Positions 50,592 to 59,934 of a DNA stretch of 64,000 nucleotides are shown piece by piece. The stretch's first letter is position 1; every line of letters begins with the position of its first letter. Under the pieces are notes generated by a model, which was not told the DNA's origin, did no database searches, and saw only the letters and a program-made list of their open reading frames with translations. The DNA comes from Streptomyces endophytica (lineage in GTDB: Bacteria > Actinomycetota > Actinomycetes > Streptomycetales > Streptomycetaceae), in the NCBI RefSeq assembly GCF_026153355.1, contig NZ_CP110636.1, forward strand, positions 1,860,001 through 1,924,000. Reading direction: 5' to 3'. The translations under genes were made by a program, and so were the position numbers.

Positions 50592-51759
50592 CGGGCGACG
50601 GCACCCGCGCCGTACGAGCCGGGCTCCCGGAGCCGGAGGCCTTCGAACCGGCGCTGCCCGGACCGGTGTTCGCGGCCCACTACCACCTCCCCGGCGACGC
50701 CTCCGGCCCGTACACCTACGGCCGCGACACCAACCCGACGTGGACCCATCTGGAACGCGCCATCGGGGAGCTGGAGTCCCCGGACGGCACCGCGCACACC
50801 GTCGCGTTCGCCTCCGGGATGGCGGCGATCAGCGCCGTCCTCTTCTCCCAGCTGCGTTCCGGCGATGCCGTCGTGCTGCCCAGCGACGGCTATCAGCTGC
50901 TGCCCGCCGTCCGGGCCCGGCTGGAGAGCTACGGCATCGAGGTCCGTACGGCCCCGACCGCACACGACGCCCAACTCGACGTGCTGGACGGCGCCCGGCT
51001 GCTGTGGATCGAGACACCCTCCAACCCCGGCCTCGATGTGTGTGATGTCCGCCGGCTCGCCGACGAGGCTCACCGGCGCGGCGCCCTGGTCGCGGTCGAC
51101 AACACCCTCGCCACGCCGCTCGGCCAGCGCCCGCTGGACCTCGGGGCGGACTTCTCGGTCGCCAGCGGCACCAAGGCACTGACCGGGCACGGCGACGTCC
51201 TGCTCGGCTATGTCAGCACCCGCGACGCCGCGCTGGCCGATGCCGTACGGCAGTGGCGCAAGACCGTGGGCGCGATCCCCGGCCCATGGAGAGCTGGCTG
51301 GCGCACCGCTCGCTGGCCACCCTCGCGCTACGCGTCCGCCAGCAGTCGGCCGGCGCCCTGGCGCTCGCCACCGCACTGGCCGACCGTCCCGAGGTCACCG
51401 GCCTGCGCCACCCCGGCTTGCCGGCCGACCCGGCCCACCCGCTCGCCGCGCGCCAGATGCGCCCCGGGCATTTCGGCTCCGTGGTGTCCTTCACCCTCCC
51501 GGACAGGGCCCACGCGGAACGCTTCCTGGCCGCCCTCACCCTGGTCGACGACGCCACGAGCTTCGGCGGTGTGCGCTCCACCGCCGAACGCCGGGCCCGC
51601 TGGGGCGGCGACGCCGTTCCCGAGGGCTTCATCCGCTTCTCGGTCGGCATCGAGGACCCGGACGATCTGATCGCGGACGTCCTCCGCGCCTTGGACACCG
51701 CCCACGCGGGCGATGCGAGCAGTGCAGGTAGTGCGGGCGGTGCGGGCAACGCGGGATGA
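50588..51759 (+). pseudogene. cystathionine gamma-lyase/synthase family PLP enzyme, frameshifted
   Basis: A trans-sulfuration enzyme with YTYGRDTNPTWTHLERAI, FASGMAAISAVL, the PLP lysine K196 in SGTKALTGHGDVLLG and FGSVVSFTLPD near the end. The frame breaks at GAIPGP; one C missing at 51283-51285 restores MESWLAHRSLATLALRV and the C-terminus. Full length is about 390 residues, normal for the family. It interconverts cysteine and homocysteine through cystathionine. AGGAGAAGGAG precedes the ATG. Confidence 0.87.
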
Positions 51760-51841
51760 TCTGCCACTAGCGGCGGAATCGGCTCACGCGAACTGGCCTG
51801 ACGCTGGCACTGGCGCTGGCGCTGGCGCTGGCGGCGAGAGT

Positions 51842-51901
51842 CGGAACGGCCAGCTTCCGAACAGCCAGTCCCCGAACGGGCGGTCCCCCAACGGCCAGTC
51901 C
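51842..51901. repeat. four tandem 15-bp units
   Basis: Units near CCGAACGGCCAGTCC start at 51842, 51857, 51872 and 51887 with one to four differences. Confidence 0.85.
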
Positions 51902-51919
51902 CGGGGCATCACATGAGAG

Positions 51920-51956
51920 GGCCGGCAGGGTATCCCCCCTCGTCACCCTGCCGGCC
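51920..51956. terminator. hairpin terminator after the trans-sulfuration gene
   Basis: Perfect 12-bp arms GGCCGGCAGGGT and ACCCTGCCGGCC enclose a 13-nt loop. It would stop rightward transcription before the parS pair. Confidence 0.8.
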
Positions 51957-51983
51957 GCGGTTGCGTGGTGCGCGCCGCCACGT

Positions 51984-51997
51984 GTTTCACGTGAAAC
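51984..51997. other. parS: parS site 4
   Basis: Exact GTTTCACGTGAAAC, 19 bp from the next site on the same face-repeat, in the gap upstream of a LysR gene. Confidence 0.95.
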
Positions 51998-52002
51998 CGA
52001 AT

Positions 52003-52016
52003 GTTTCACGTGAAAC
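52003..52016. other. parS: parS site 5
   Basis: Exact GTTTCACGTGAAAC, centre 19 bp from site 4, forming a doublet. Confidence 0.95.
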
Positions 52017-52138
52017 CAACCGCTCGAACAAGGCTAGTTGACTGAGCGTCAGTGTCCAATCACGCTAGAGACACAGCCCTATCCGCAATTTTATGGCTGG
52101 CCCGCGACCAGGCTTCCGAGGGACGCAGGAGGTACGGG

Positions 52139-53035
52139 ATGGATCTGGCTCTGCTGCGCACCTTCGTCACGGTGCACCGAGCCGGTTCCTTCACCCGCGC
52201 TGCGGCGTTACTCGGGCTCTCCCAGCCCGCCGTGACCAGCCAGATTCGCTCGCTGGAACGCCAGTTGGGGCGTCCGCTGTTCCTCCGCTGCGCCCGTGGC
52301 GTCACACCGACCACCTTCGGCGACGAGCTCGCCCACAAAGTGGCACCGCACCTCGACGCGCTCACCGAGATCACCGAGGCCGGCCTCGACCGGGAATCCG
52401 TCACCCGCACCCTGCACCTCGCCGGGCCACCGGAATTCATGGCCCGACGCGCGCTTCCCGCACTGGCTCCGCTCATCCCCCAGGGCCTCTCCCTACGCAC
52501 CGCCTTCGGCTCCGCGGACGAGCTGTTGACCGGGCTGGCGGCCGGCCACCACGACCTGACCGTCACCACCACCCGGCCACGCGGCGGGCTGCTGACCGCT
52601 ACCGCGCTGTGCGACGAGGAGCACGTACTGATCGCCGCGCCGTCCTGGTCGGCGCAGTTCGGCGGCCCGGACGCGCTGCAGGCGGGCGGCGTCCGCGTAC
52701 TGGATTCCGTACCGCTCGTCGAGGTCCACGAGAGCCTGCCGATGATCGCCCGCTACTGGGCCGAGGTCTTCGACGCCAAGCCCGCGGCGTCCGCCGCCGT
52801 CATCACCGCCGATCTCCGCGCGGTGCTGGCGTGTGTGACGGCCGGGGCGGGGCTGGCCGTGCTGCCGCGCTACCTGTGCGCCGAGGCACTCGCGTGCGGC
52901 GAGGTCGTGGCGCTGCTCGATCCTCCGGTGCCCCCGCTGCGCACCTACTTCCTCGCCGTGCGGACCGGAACGCTGGGCCTGCCGCATATCGCCCGGGCTC
53001 ACGAGTGGCTGCTGCGGTCCGCGGTCGACTGGTGA
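52139..53035 (+). CDS. LysR family transcriptional regulator
   Basis: A 298-residue LysR protein with helix-turn-helix at 1-60 (AGSFTRAAALLGLSQPAVTSQI) and effector domain from about 88. The ATG at 52139 follows AGGAGG by 7 nt. It stands alone between a parS doublet and a NUDIX gene. The ArgP-like build (short linker, GLAVLPRYLC near the end) hints at amino-acid sensing, but this is weak. Confidence 0.87.
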   Translation: MDLALLRTFVTVHRAGSFTRAAALLGLSQPAVTSQIRSLERQLGRPLFLRCARGVTPTTFGDELAHKVAPHLDALTEITEAGLDRESVTRTLHLAGPPEFMARRALPALAPLIPQGLSLRTAFGSADELLTGLAAGHHDLTVTTTRPRGGLLTATALCDEEHVLIAAPSWSAQFGGPDALQAGGVRVLDSVPLVEVHESLPMIARYWAEVFDAKPAASAAVITADLRAVLACVTAGAGLAVLPRYLCAEALACGEVVALLDPPVPPLRTYFLAVRTGTLGLPHIARAHEWLLRSAVDW

Positions 53036-53196
53036 CGAGCTGCGGGCATCGGTCGGCCGGCGGCGAGCCGCCGGGGGCCGGTGGACCGATGACGAGCTGC
53101 GGTGGCCCATGGACCGGTGAGGAGCCGCGGTGCCCCGGTGACTGGTGGTGGAGGGGCGGGGGTTTCACCAGGGCGTGGTTGCGGCATCTGTCGACT

Positions 53197-53675
53197 ATGA
53201 CCGTACGGCCAGTCGTCAAACGCACCGCCCGCGCGATTCTGCTCGACGGCGAGGACCTGATTCTGATCAAACGCACCAAGCCGGGACGGGCCCCGTACTG
53301 GATCACCCTGGTGGCGGCGTTGAGCCGGAGGACGCCACGGTTGTCGACGCGCTCCACCGCGAGCTGGACGAAGAGCTGGGCGCCAAGATCAAGGACGTGG
53401 TTCCGGTCTTCGTCGACACCGTCGAGCACTTCAGTGACGGCGGGGTGGACGGCGTGAAGGTCCAGCACTTCTTCGTCTGCCGGCTCGACTCCATGGATCC
53501 CACTCGCCGGCACGGCCCCGAGGTCGACGAGCCGTGCGGCGACTACGAGATCGTGCGGGTGCCGTTCACCCGCGTCGGCATCGCCTCCGTCGAGGTCGTT
53601 CCGCTGTCGTTGCGGCACTATCTGGACGGCAACATCGAGGGCGTACGGGCGATGCACGCGCCGGATCTGGGGTGA
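53197..53675 (+). pseudogene. NUDIX hydrolase, frameshifted
   Basis: MTVRPVVKRTARAILLDGED begins a NUDIX fold; the catalytic Nudix box GGGVEPEDATVVDALHRELD plus EELGA lies in a second frame. Adding one C at 53306-53308 joins PYWIT to PGGGVEPED. The restored protein is about 159 residues. NUDIX enzymes cleave nucleoside diphosphates linked to other groups; the substrate is not predictable. ATG 53197 has no ribosome site. Confidence 0.83.
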
Positions 53676-53749
53676 GCCGGGAGGCTGGCCTGCGCTGAGC
53701 CCGGCCCGGGGTGAGCCCAGGGTGCAGGACCCGCGGCCGGGTTGGCACC

Positions 53750-54762
53750 TCAGCTGTCGCGTCGGCCGAACCAGCCGCGGAACTCCGGCTCGTCCTCCGC
53801 CGGCCGACGCGGCTGGGCACGCGCCAGCACCCGCTCAACCCGGTCGAGGAACTCCGCGTTCAGCTCCCCCACGAAGTCGTCCCGGCCCGGGGCGGCGGCC
53901 GCCCGGGCACTGGACGATGAGCCGGTCTCGGCGATCCGGGAGGGACGGCCGGGTGTCGCGGTGCCGTCCAGTGCTGAACCGTTTCCGTTTCCGCTCGCGG
54001 CCCCGATTCCGTTTCCGGGCACGATTCCGTTTTCGTTTCCGGTCCCGTGCGCCACCGGTGCCTCGCCGGGGCGTCCTCGTGCAAGCCGCCCCGGAGGTGT
54101 TCGTTCTTGCGCTCCGGGCGGCGGAAGGGCGCTCGGTCGTCCGCCTCGGCCGCCGCGTCGAAGAAGTCACCGCCCTTCCGCTTGAAGTCGTCGGTGCCCC
54201 AGGCCCGCGCCCCGCGCTGCTGCGGCGGGACCTTCTGCAGATGCGGAATGTGCTTGGCGCAGTGGATGTACGCCTCCTCGACCTCGACCACGACCCACAA
54301 CTGGGCGCGCCGGCCGGGGACCGGATCGACCGGCAGAGCGGGATGGCCGGCCCGCATCTCCTCGTCCATCACCACCCGGGCCCGCCCGTTGACGTGCAGG
54401 CCGATGCGGTCCCGGGTGAAGTCGACCATCAGGATGCCGAGGCGGGGGTTCTCCGAGATATTGCCGATGGATGCCATGACGCCATTGCCCCGGTATTCCG
54501 GGTACGCCAGCGTGCGCGCGTCGAGCACCTGCACAAATCCGGGTGGACCGGCACGGAACGTTGCATCGCATTCGCCGTGCCGGTCGGCCGTGGACAGGAA
54601 GAACATCTCCTGCCGACCGACGAACTCCCGCATACGGGCATTGAGGTGGTCCAGCACCTGGTCGCGGTAGAAGCGGTCGGCGCGCTCGGTCGTACCGAGT
54701 CTCTGCTGCACCAGGTGCTCGCCGTCGCTCCCGGGGCGCTCTCCTTGCGGCATACCCCGCAT
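53750..54762 (-). pseudogene. pyridoxamine 5'-phosphate oxidase-fold protein, frameshifted
   Basis: A split-barrel flavin-binding protein: MREFVGRQEMFFLSTADRHG, TLAYPEYRGNGVMASIGNI and VDFTRDRIGLHVNGRARVV are typical of the PNPOx-like general stress or F420/FMN branch. After about 210 residues the frame becomes low complexity; restoring one G at 54068-54071 gives a glycine/asparagine linker and a helical tail DDFVGELNAEFLDRVERVLA. ATG 54762 has GGGGAGG; a TTG at 54807 is also open. It follows the globin-reductase gene closely, so a shared redox role is plausible. Confidence 0.72.
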
Positions 54763-54811
54763 ACCCCGCGCCTCCCCTGTCGGCCCGTATTCGCCGTGCT
54801 CTGCCAAGACC

Positions 54812-57130
54812 TCAATCCCCTACCGAGACCAGCTCTTCCACCGAGTCGTGCCGTATACGGTCGGACGGAATGCCGACCCCCACCAAAGCGTCCACACCGC
54901 TGCGGATCAAGCCCGGCGGCCCGGAAAGATATGCGTCGTATTCCCGGAACGGACCGTATTGCCGCACTGCATCGGGGAGTTGACCGGTCTCGCTGCTGGT
55001 TCCGCCGCGGACCGCGGGTCCGGTGGCGACGACCGGGCGGACCGAGAGCCACTGGTGGGTCTGCTCCAGTCGCAGCATGGTGTCGAGGTCGTAGAGGTCG
55101 TGGTCGCTGCGAGCGCCGTAGAACACCTCGACCGGGCGCCGGATGCCGTGGTCGGCGACGTCCTCGATCAGGGCCTTGATGGGCGCGATGCCGGTGCCGC
55201 CGCCGACGCACAGCAGGCCGTTGCGGGTGGTGTGGTCGACGGTCATCGAACCGGCCGGTGCGCCGAGCCGGAGGACGTCGCCGGGCGGGCGCGGTGCACC
55301 ATCGCGTTGGAGACCCAGCCGGCCGGTACCGCCTTCACGTGGAAGGAGAGCAGACCGTCGGAACGCGGCGCCGAGGCGAAGGAGTAGTGCCGCCAGACCC
55401 GCGGCCACCAGGGCGTTTCTATGCTGGTGTACTGCCCGGCGAGGAACGGGTACGGCTGGTCCGGACGGACCGTGACCACCGCGATCTCCGGCGTGCGCAG
55501 CTCGTGCGAGACGACCTCGGCCTGCCACCAGGCGGGCGCCACGGCCTCGTTCTCGGCGGCCGCGTCGATCATGATCTGGGAGATCGCGGTGTACGCGCGC
55601 ACCCACGCGGCCTCGGTTTCCGGGCCCAACTGGTGGTGGCGTAACGGGCGAGCGCGATGAGCAGGCACTCGCCGACCGCGGGTAGTGGTCGGGCTGGGTG
55701 CCGTATTTGCGGTGGCCGCGGCCGAGGTTGGCGAGGTAGCCGGTGAGCACCTCGGTGTCGTCGACGTGCGTGGCCGCGGTGAGCAGCGCCTTGAACAGCC
55801 GGTCGCGCTGGGTGTCCATCGAGGCCGGGAAGAGGGCCCGCAGATCCGGGTGCTGGACGAAGAGCAGCGCGTAGAAGTACGAGGTGACCTTGTCGGCCAC
55901 GGGCTCGATCTCGGCCATGGTGCGACGGATGAGGATCGCGTCGGGCGAAGCGGACGCCTCGGACACGGTGGCTTCGAGCGCGGCGAGGGAGGGCTGGGGG
56001 CGGGGGGAACGGGGGAGCGGGGGGAGCAGCGGCGGTACCGGGGGTGGGGTGTGCGTGAGGGGGCTGTTGGGGTGGGGATGTTGCTGAGGGGGCTGTTGGC
56101 GGTGGGATGTTGCCGGTGGGGGTGCTGGGGCCGGTGGTGCCGGGGCCAGCCGCGCCGCGGTGGGGATCACCGGGGCCGGGGGTGGCGCTGTGGGTGGGCG
56201 CCGCTGTCGTGTGGCGCGCCGCTTGATGGACGGGCTCGGGCTCATGGCCACGGGCGGCGCCACGCTCCCATACGGACGGACGGGGCGGCGACGGCTCCAT
56301 GGGCGGGCGGCGCGCGGCCTCCGCAGCCGGCTGGCCGGTGATCTCTGCGGCGGGCTGACCGGTGGGCTCCGGGGCCGGCCGACGGACGGGCTCCGGGGCC
56401 GGATGACGGGTGGATTCCGGAGCCGGATGACGAACTGGCTCGCCATAGGGGCGGGAGGGGCCCCGGTATGCCGGGGCGGGGTCGCCGTACGGGCGGCGGG
56501 GCCCCCGTACGCGGGGTCGGGTTCGCCGTACGCGGGGTCGGGTTCGCCGAACGGGTTGGGGGGCTCGCGGTGCGGCTGGGAGCCTGCGGCGGCTCCGTCC
56601 CACGGTCGGCGGCGGTACCTACCGGCCGGATCGGGTTGACCGGCCGACTGGTATCCGCTCCGGTCGTTCGGAGGGTGCGGAACGTTCGAGGCATGCGGGG
56701 AGCTCGGGACGTTCGGCGCATTACGGCCGTCCGGTACGCCGTGGTAGTTCGCGTTCGCCTTGTTCGCCGCGGTAGTGGCGTTGGTCCCGCTGGTCGGGTT
56801 GGTTGCGATAGGCGTGTTCGCTGCGCTCGCCTTGTTCGCCGTGATGGGCACGTTCGTCCCGGTCGCTGGGCTCACCCGGCCGTTGGCCTCGCCCCAGCCT
56901 TCAGGCTCGGCCCGGCCGCTTCCGTAGGGAGCGTTCCCGTCCAGGCCGTCCCGGTCCCGGCCGTCCCGGCGCTGACTGTCCTGAGTGCCCGGATCCTGGT
57001 GGTCCCGGGCATCCTGTCGCTCCGGCTGTTCCCCGGAGGACTTCTTCGCCGGCGGAGTGAACCAACCCCAATCGCCGCTGCTGCCGCCAGAAGAGCCGCT
57101 ATCGGCCGATGTGGTGGTCGGAGCGTCCAT
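54812..57130 (-). pseudogene. flavohaemoglobin-like globin-FAD/NAD reductase, several frameshifts
   Basis: A globin domain (IRRTMAEIEPVADKVTSYFY, GRGHRKYGTQPDHYP) is joined to a ferredoxin-reductase module with FAD motif WRHYSFASAP and NAD motif CVGGGTGIAPIKAL. Such proteins detoxify nitric oxide or reduce oxygen. About 390 residues before the globin are Pro/Gln/Asn-rich and repetitive, far longer than in homologues. Three clear single-base losses (55283-55285, 55635-55636, 55680-55682) and about three more between 55960 and 56530 break the frame. ATG 57130 gives MDAPTTTSADSG. Confidence 0.82.
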
Positions 57131-57577
57131 GGTCTGCCTCGCCTCGAACGTCTTTCGGTCGTCTTCGCACTTCCGTAGACCGGAACTGCCCGGAATTCCC
57201 CCGCCCTGACCGGAATTCTTAATCGACTCAAGCGATTCCGGCAACACCCGCTAAAGCGGACAAATCTCACTCCCCTGCGACAATGTGGAGCAGATGCCGC
57301 GTCAACAGCATGCCACCCAGCCCACCACAACGGACAAACAGCCGGAAGTCCGGGTGTCACGGGCCACTTCACCGCTACGCTGACAAGCTTTGCCCGCGTC
57401 CTTGCATGCCCGCGGAAGCCCTCACCCCGCCAAGCCGGACTCGACCATACCGGCAGTAGTTGAAACCACAAGCCCTGATCTTGGAACACTCCGCACGCCC
57501 CTCCGATATCCGCGATCCTCAGCACAGAGCGCATTTTTCGCGCACACACGGGTGAATCAGCCGCGGAAAGCACGGAA
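57131..57577. other. promoter region of the globin gene
   Basis: About 450 bp without a gene, less GC-rich than its surroundings. It contains the leader of the leftward globin gene and the end region of nothing else; no clear operator was recognised apart from a short CCGCT-AA-AGCGG dyad near 57250. Confidence 0.4.
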
Positions 57578-58213
57578 TTACCCGCCGGTACGGACCAATG
57601 CGTATGCCTCCCGCAGATCACGCCCCGTGTAGGCAAATGAAGCCAGGTCACTGACGTGGTGATCGGCATTCACCGCCACGGACCGGGGCACCGCCGCGAA
57701 CAGTGCGGTGTCCGACATGGAGTCGCCGTACGCCACGCAGTCGTCACGGGTCAACCCGTACTGCACGCAGAGTTCGTCTGCGATCCGCACCTTCGCCGCC
57801 GACGAGAGGATGCCGGCCGGATTCACCGGCCGCCTGATCGGCACGGCGGGCCAGCGTGAACCGTGCGCCGTGTCGGCCCCCCAGTCCAGCAGCCGCTCGA
57901 CGAAGAAGCCGGGCGAGAGGGAAATCACCGCGCACCGTTCGCCGCGGGTACGGATATCGGCCCAGACCTCCCGAATTCCGGCGAGCCAGGGTGCGCCCTC
58001 GAAGGCGGCGGCCACTTGAAGTTCGGTCAGCTCGGCGGCCCAGAGGTCGCAGGCCAACTGCGCGAACTGCACCGGCGTCAGCTCCGCCGTGGCGAACCGG
58101 CGCTCCAACTCGGCGATCTCCCGGTCGAGACCGAGCTGCCGCGATATCTCCACGGCGGCCGCGGACCCGTACAGCAAGGTCCCGTCCATATCGAACAGAT
58201 GCAGCGTCCCCAT
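57578..58213 (-). CDS. HAD family phosphatase (phosphoserine-phosphatase-like)
   Basis: A 211-residue HAD hydrolase with nucleophile motif LFDMDGTLLYGSA, motif II AVISLSPGFF, the motif III lysine in SSAAKVRIADEL and motif IV AYGDSMSDTALF. The build resembles SerB-type and HAD-IB phosphatases. The ATG at 58213 has TACGCT 7 nt upstream on the minus strand and no ribosome site, so it is probably leaderless. A G-rich repeat lies about 30 bp upstream. Confidence 0.87.
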   Translation of the reverse strand: MGTLHLFDMDGTLLYGSAAAVEISRQLGLDREIAELERRFATAELTPVQFAQLACDLWAAELTELQVAAAFEGAPWLAGIREVWADIRTRGERCAVISLSPGFFVERLLDWGADTAHGSRWPAVPIRRPVNPAGILSSAAKVRIADELCVQYGLTRDDCVAYGDSMSDTALFAAVPRSVAVNADHHVSDLASFAYTGRDLREAYALVRTGG

Positions 58214-58575
58214 GCCGGGGAGCGTAACCACTGCACGATCACGGGGGCAGGGGGCAGGGGGCAGGGGGCAGCTGCGGGTCCGGGCGGGGCGAGGGTCGGG
58301 GCGAAGTGGGGGCGGGCGAGGTGAGGGAGGGCCGAGGTAGAGGGGGAGGGTGGAGGGGTCCGGGGCCGGGGCCGGAGCCGGGTCTGGGGCCAGAGCCGGG
58401 CAAGGGAGACGTCAGGTCGGACAGCGAGGCGACTCGGGCATTGAGAGGCAGTGGGATGGCGACGGCCGCGAACCGCCACCGCCGCAACCGCACCCGCACC
58501 CGCACCCGCGGGCCGGATGCGGGCCTATGTGGGCCGTACTCAGGGACGCGTATACGCGGATACTCCCGGCGGCAG
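58214..58575. other. gap with G-rich repeats
   Basis: No gene. The left part holds the HAD promoter and GGGGGCA repeats, then a purine-rich stretch with GGGGCC/GGAGCC variants to 58410. Confidence 0.55.
58243..58270. repeat. four GGGGGCA units
   Basis: Four exact 7-bp units give four runs of five G separated by CA, a canonical G-quadruplex motif on the plus strand, about 30 bp upstream of the HAD gene start. Confidence 0.9.
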
Positions 58576-59169
58576 ATGTACGACACGGGCCCGGCCACGA
58601 CCGTGGACCGTATGCAGCAGCTCAGCCGGCCCGCCCGCCGGGCCCTCCTCGTCCTCCATGTCGCCGCATCCGTCAGCTGGCTCGGTGTCACGCTCGGGCT
58701 GCTGGCGCTCAGCATCACGGGCTGGACCACCAGCTCCCCCGAGATGGCAGCCGTCGCCTACCGTGCGATGAAGGTCTTCGGTGACTGGCTGGTCCTCCCC
58801 CTCGCCTTCAGTGCGCTGGTCACCGGTCTGGTGCTGTCGCTGGGCACCCCCTGGGGACTGGCCCGGCACCGCTGGGTCTACGTCAAGTTCTGGCTGACGC
58901 TCGTCACGGTGCTGCTGTCGGTCTTCTCACTCCGTCCGGGCATCGATCGTCTCGCCGCCGAAGCCACCACCGGCATCCCGGCCCCCGACATCGGCCTCGT
59001 CATCGCACCCGCGGTCGCCTCGGCCACCTACTTCTTCCTCACCGCGATCTCCGTCCTCAAGCCCTGGGGACCGACCCGCCTCGGCCGCCGACTTCGCGAG
59101 GACCGGGCGGCCGGGGCCCGCGCCCGCCGGGTGCCGGGGAACGGCCGGGCGGGCAGGGGCGTCAGCTGA
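58576..59169 (+). CDS. four-helix integral membrane protein (DUF2269-like)
   Basis: A 197-residue protein with four helices (LLVLHVAASVSWLGVTLGLLA, GDWLVLPLAFSALVTGLVLSL, FWLTLVTVLLSVFSL, IGLVIAPAVASATYFFLTA) and a basic tail. LHVAASVSWLG resembles DUF2269/CopD-like membrane proteins. ATG 58576 or ATG 58612 may be the start; neither has a strong ribosome site. Function unknown. Confidence 0.7.
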   Translation: MYDTGPATTVDRMQQLSRPARRALLVLHVAASVSWLGVTLGLLALSITGWTTSSPEMAAVAYRAMKVFGDWLVLPLAFSALVTGLVLSLGTPWGLARHRWVYVKFWLTLVTVLLSVFSLRPGIDRLAAEATTGIPAPDIGLVIAPAVASATYFFLTAISVLKPWGPTRLGRRLREDRAAGARARRVPGNGRAGRGVS

Positions 59170-59243
59170 CGGGCGGGCACGGGCGTCAGCAGACGGGCGG
59201 CCGGTCGGCCGTTTCATCCCCCGCTCAGTCCAGTCCCGCTCCG

Positions 59244-59273
59244 GCTCACTCCAGCTCACCCCAGCTCACTCCA
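59244..59273. repeat. three 10-bp tandem units containing a stop codon
   Basis: GCTCACTCCA, GCTCACCCCA, GCTCACTCCA follow head to tail; the third contains the stop codon of the HbpS-like gene on the minus strand. Confidence 0.85.
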
Positions 59274-59778
59274 GGCCCGCCTCCGCTATCGCGCTGAGGA
59301 CGATCTGGTGGTCCTGGTCGGGGGCGCCGCCGCCGAAGCCGATCGCGCCGATCAGCCGCCCGTCACGGTGGAGTGGCACCCCGCCCGCGAGGAAGAGCAG
59401 CGGCCGGTCCAGCGCGGTGGGCAGCGTGTGGAAGAGGCCGTCGGGCCGTACCAGCTCGACCAGGTCGGCGGTCGGCGCATCCAGCTGGAGGGCGGTGAAG
59501 GCCTTGCGGGTGCTGGTCTCCCCGGAGATCAGCACGGCCGCATCGTCCCTACGGAAGCCGAGCAGATGCCCGCCCGCGTCCAGAACGCTGACGCTGCCCC
59601 GCACCTCGGTGCCCTCGGCCGCCCGCACGGCGGCCTCGATGAGGCTCTCCGCATCGCGGGTGGTGAGCGGACGCACGACGGGCGCGCCGCTGTCGGCGGG
59701 GGAGGCGGCATTGGGGCCGGTGGTGGAAGAGGAGGCGGTGGAGGAGGGCGAGGCCGTGGAGGAAGGTGAGGTGCTCAT
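59266..59778 (-). CDS. GlcG/HbpS family haem-binding protein
   Basis: The 170-residue protein has the GlcG/HbpS fold: TRDAESLIEAAVRAAEGTEV, VSVLDAGGHLLGFRRDDAAV, TSTRKAFTALQLD, FLAGGVPLHRDGRLIGAIGF and DHQIVLSAI. HbpS of Streptomyces binds haem and senses oxidative stress, but it is secreted; here the N-terminus is only a Ser/Thr-rich tail without a signal peptide. ATG 59778 is chosen with a GGAA site 7 nt away. A 12-bp tandem repeat fills its leader. Confidence 0.83.
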   Translation of the reverse strand: MSTSPSSTASPSSTASSSTTGPNAASPADSGAPVVRPLTTRDAESLIEAAVRAAEGTEVRGSVSVLDAGGHLLGFRRDDAAVLISGETSTRKAFTALQLDAPTADLVELVRPDGLFHTLPTALDRPLLFLAGGVPLHRDGRLIGAIGFGGGAPDQDHQIVLSAIAEAGLE

Positions 59779-59779
59779 G

Positions 59780-59871
59780 AGGGGTTCCTTGTGGGGTTTC
59801 TTGCGGGATTCCTTGCGACGTTCCTTGCAAGGTTTCTTGTGGGGCTTCTTGCGGGGCTTCTTGCGGGGCTG
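59780..59871. repeat. tandem 12-bp repeat in the leader of the HbpS-like gene
   Basis: Seven or more units near GGGGTTTCTTGC repeat without gaps directly upstream of the ATG. On the minus strand they read as a lysine-rich open frame, which explains a long upstream extension of the gene. Confidence 0.88.
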
Positions 59872-59934
59872 CACTGCCCGTGCGGAGCAGTCGGTCGGTC
59901 GGTGTACCTCAGCCGTACGGGGCCGCCGCGGGTA

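Larger units (their letters stand above)
51760..52138. other. gap with repeats, terminator and two parS sites
   Basis: No gene. In order: a CTGGCG run (51803-51832), a 15-bp array, a hairpin terminator, two parS sites and the LysR promoter region. Confidence 0.7.

Noticed and set aside
55335..55350. CTTCACGTGGAAGG-like sequence resembling parS.
   Set aside because: Several mismatches and asymmetric; it simply encodes FHVK inside the reductase domain.
59779..59874. Lysine-rich N-terminal extension of the HbpS-like protein.
   Set aside because: It is the translated 12-bp repeat; ATG 59778 gives the normal family start.
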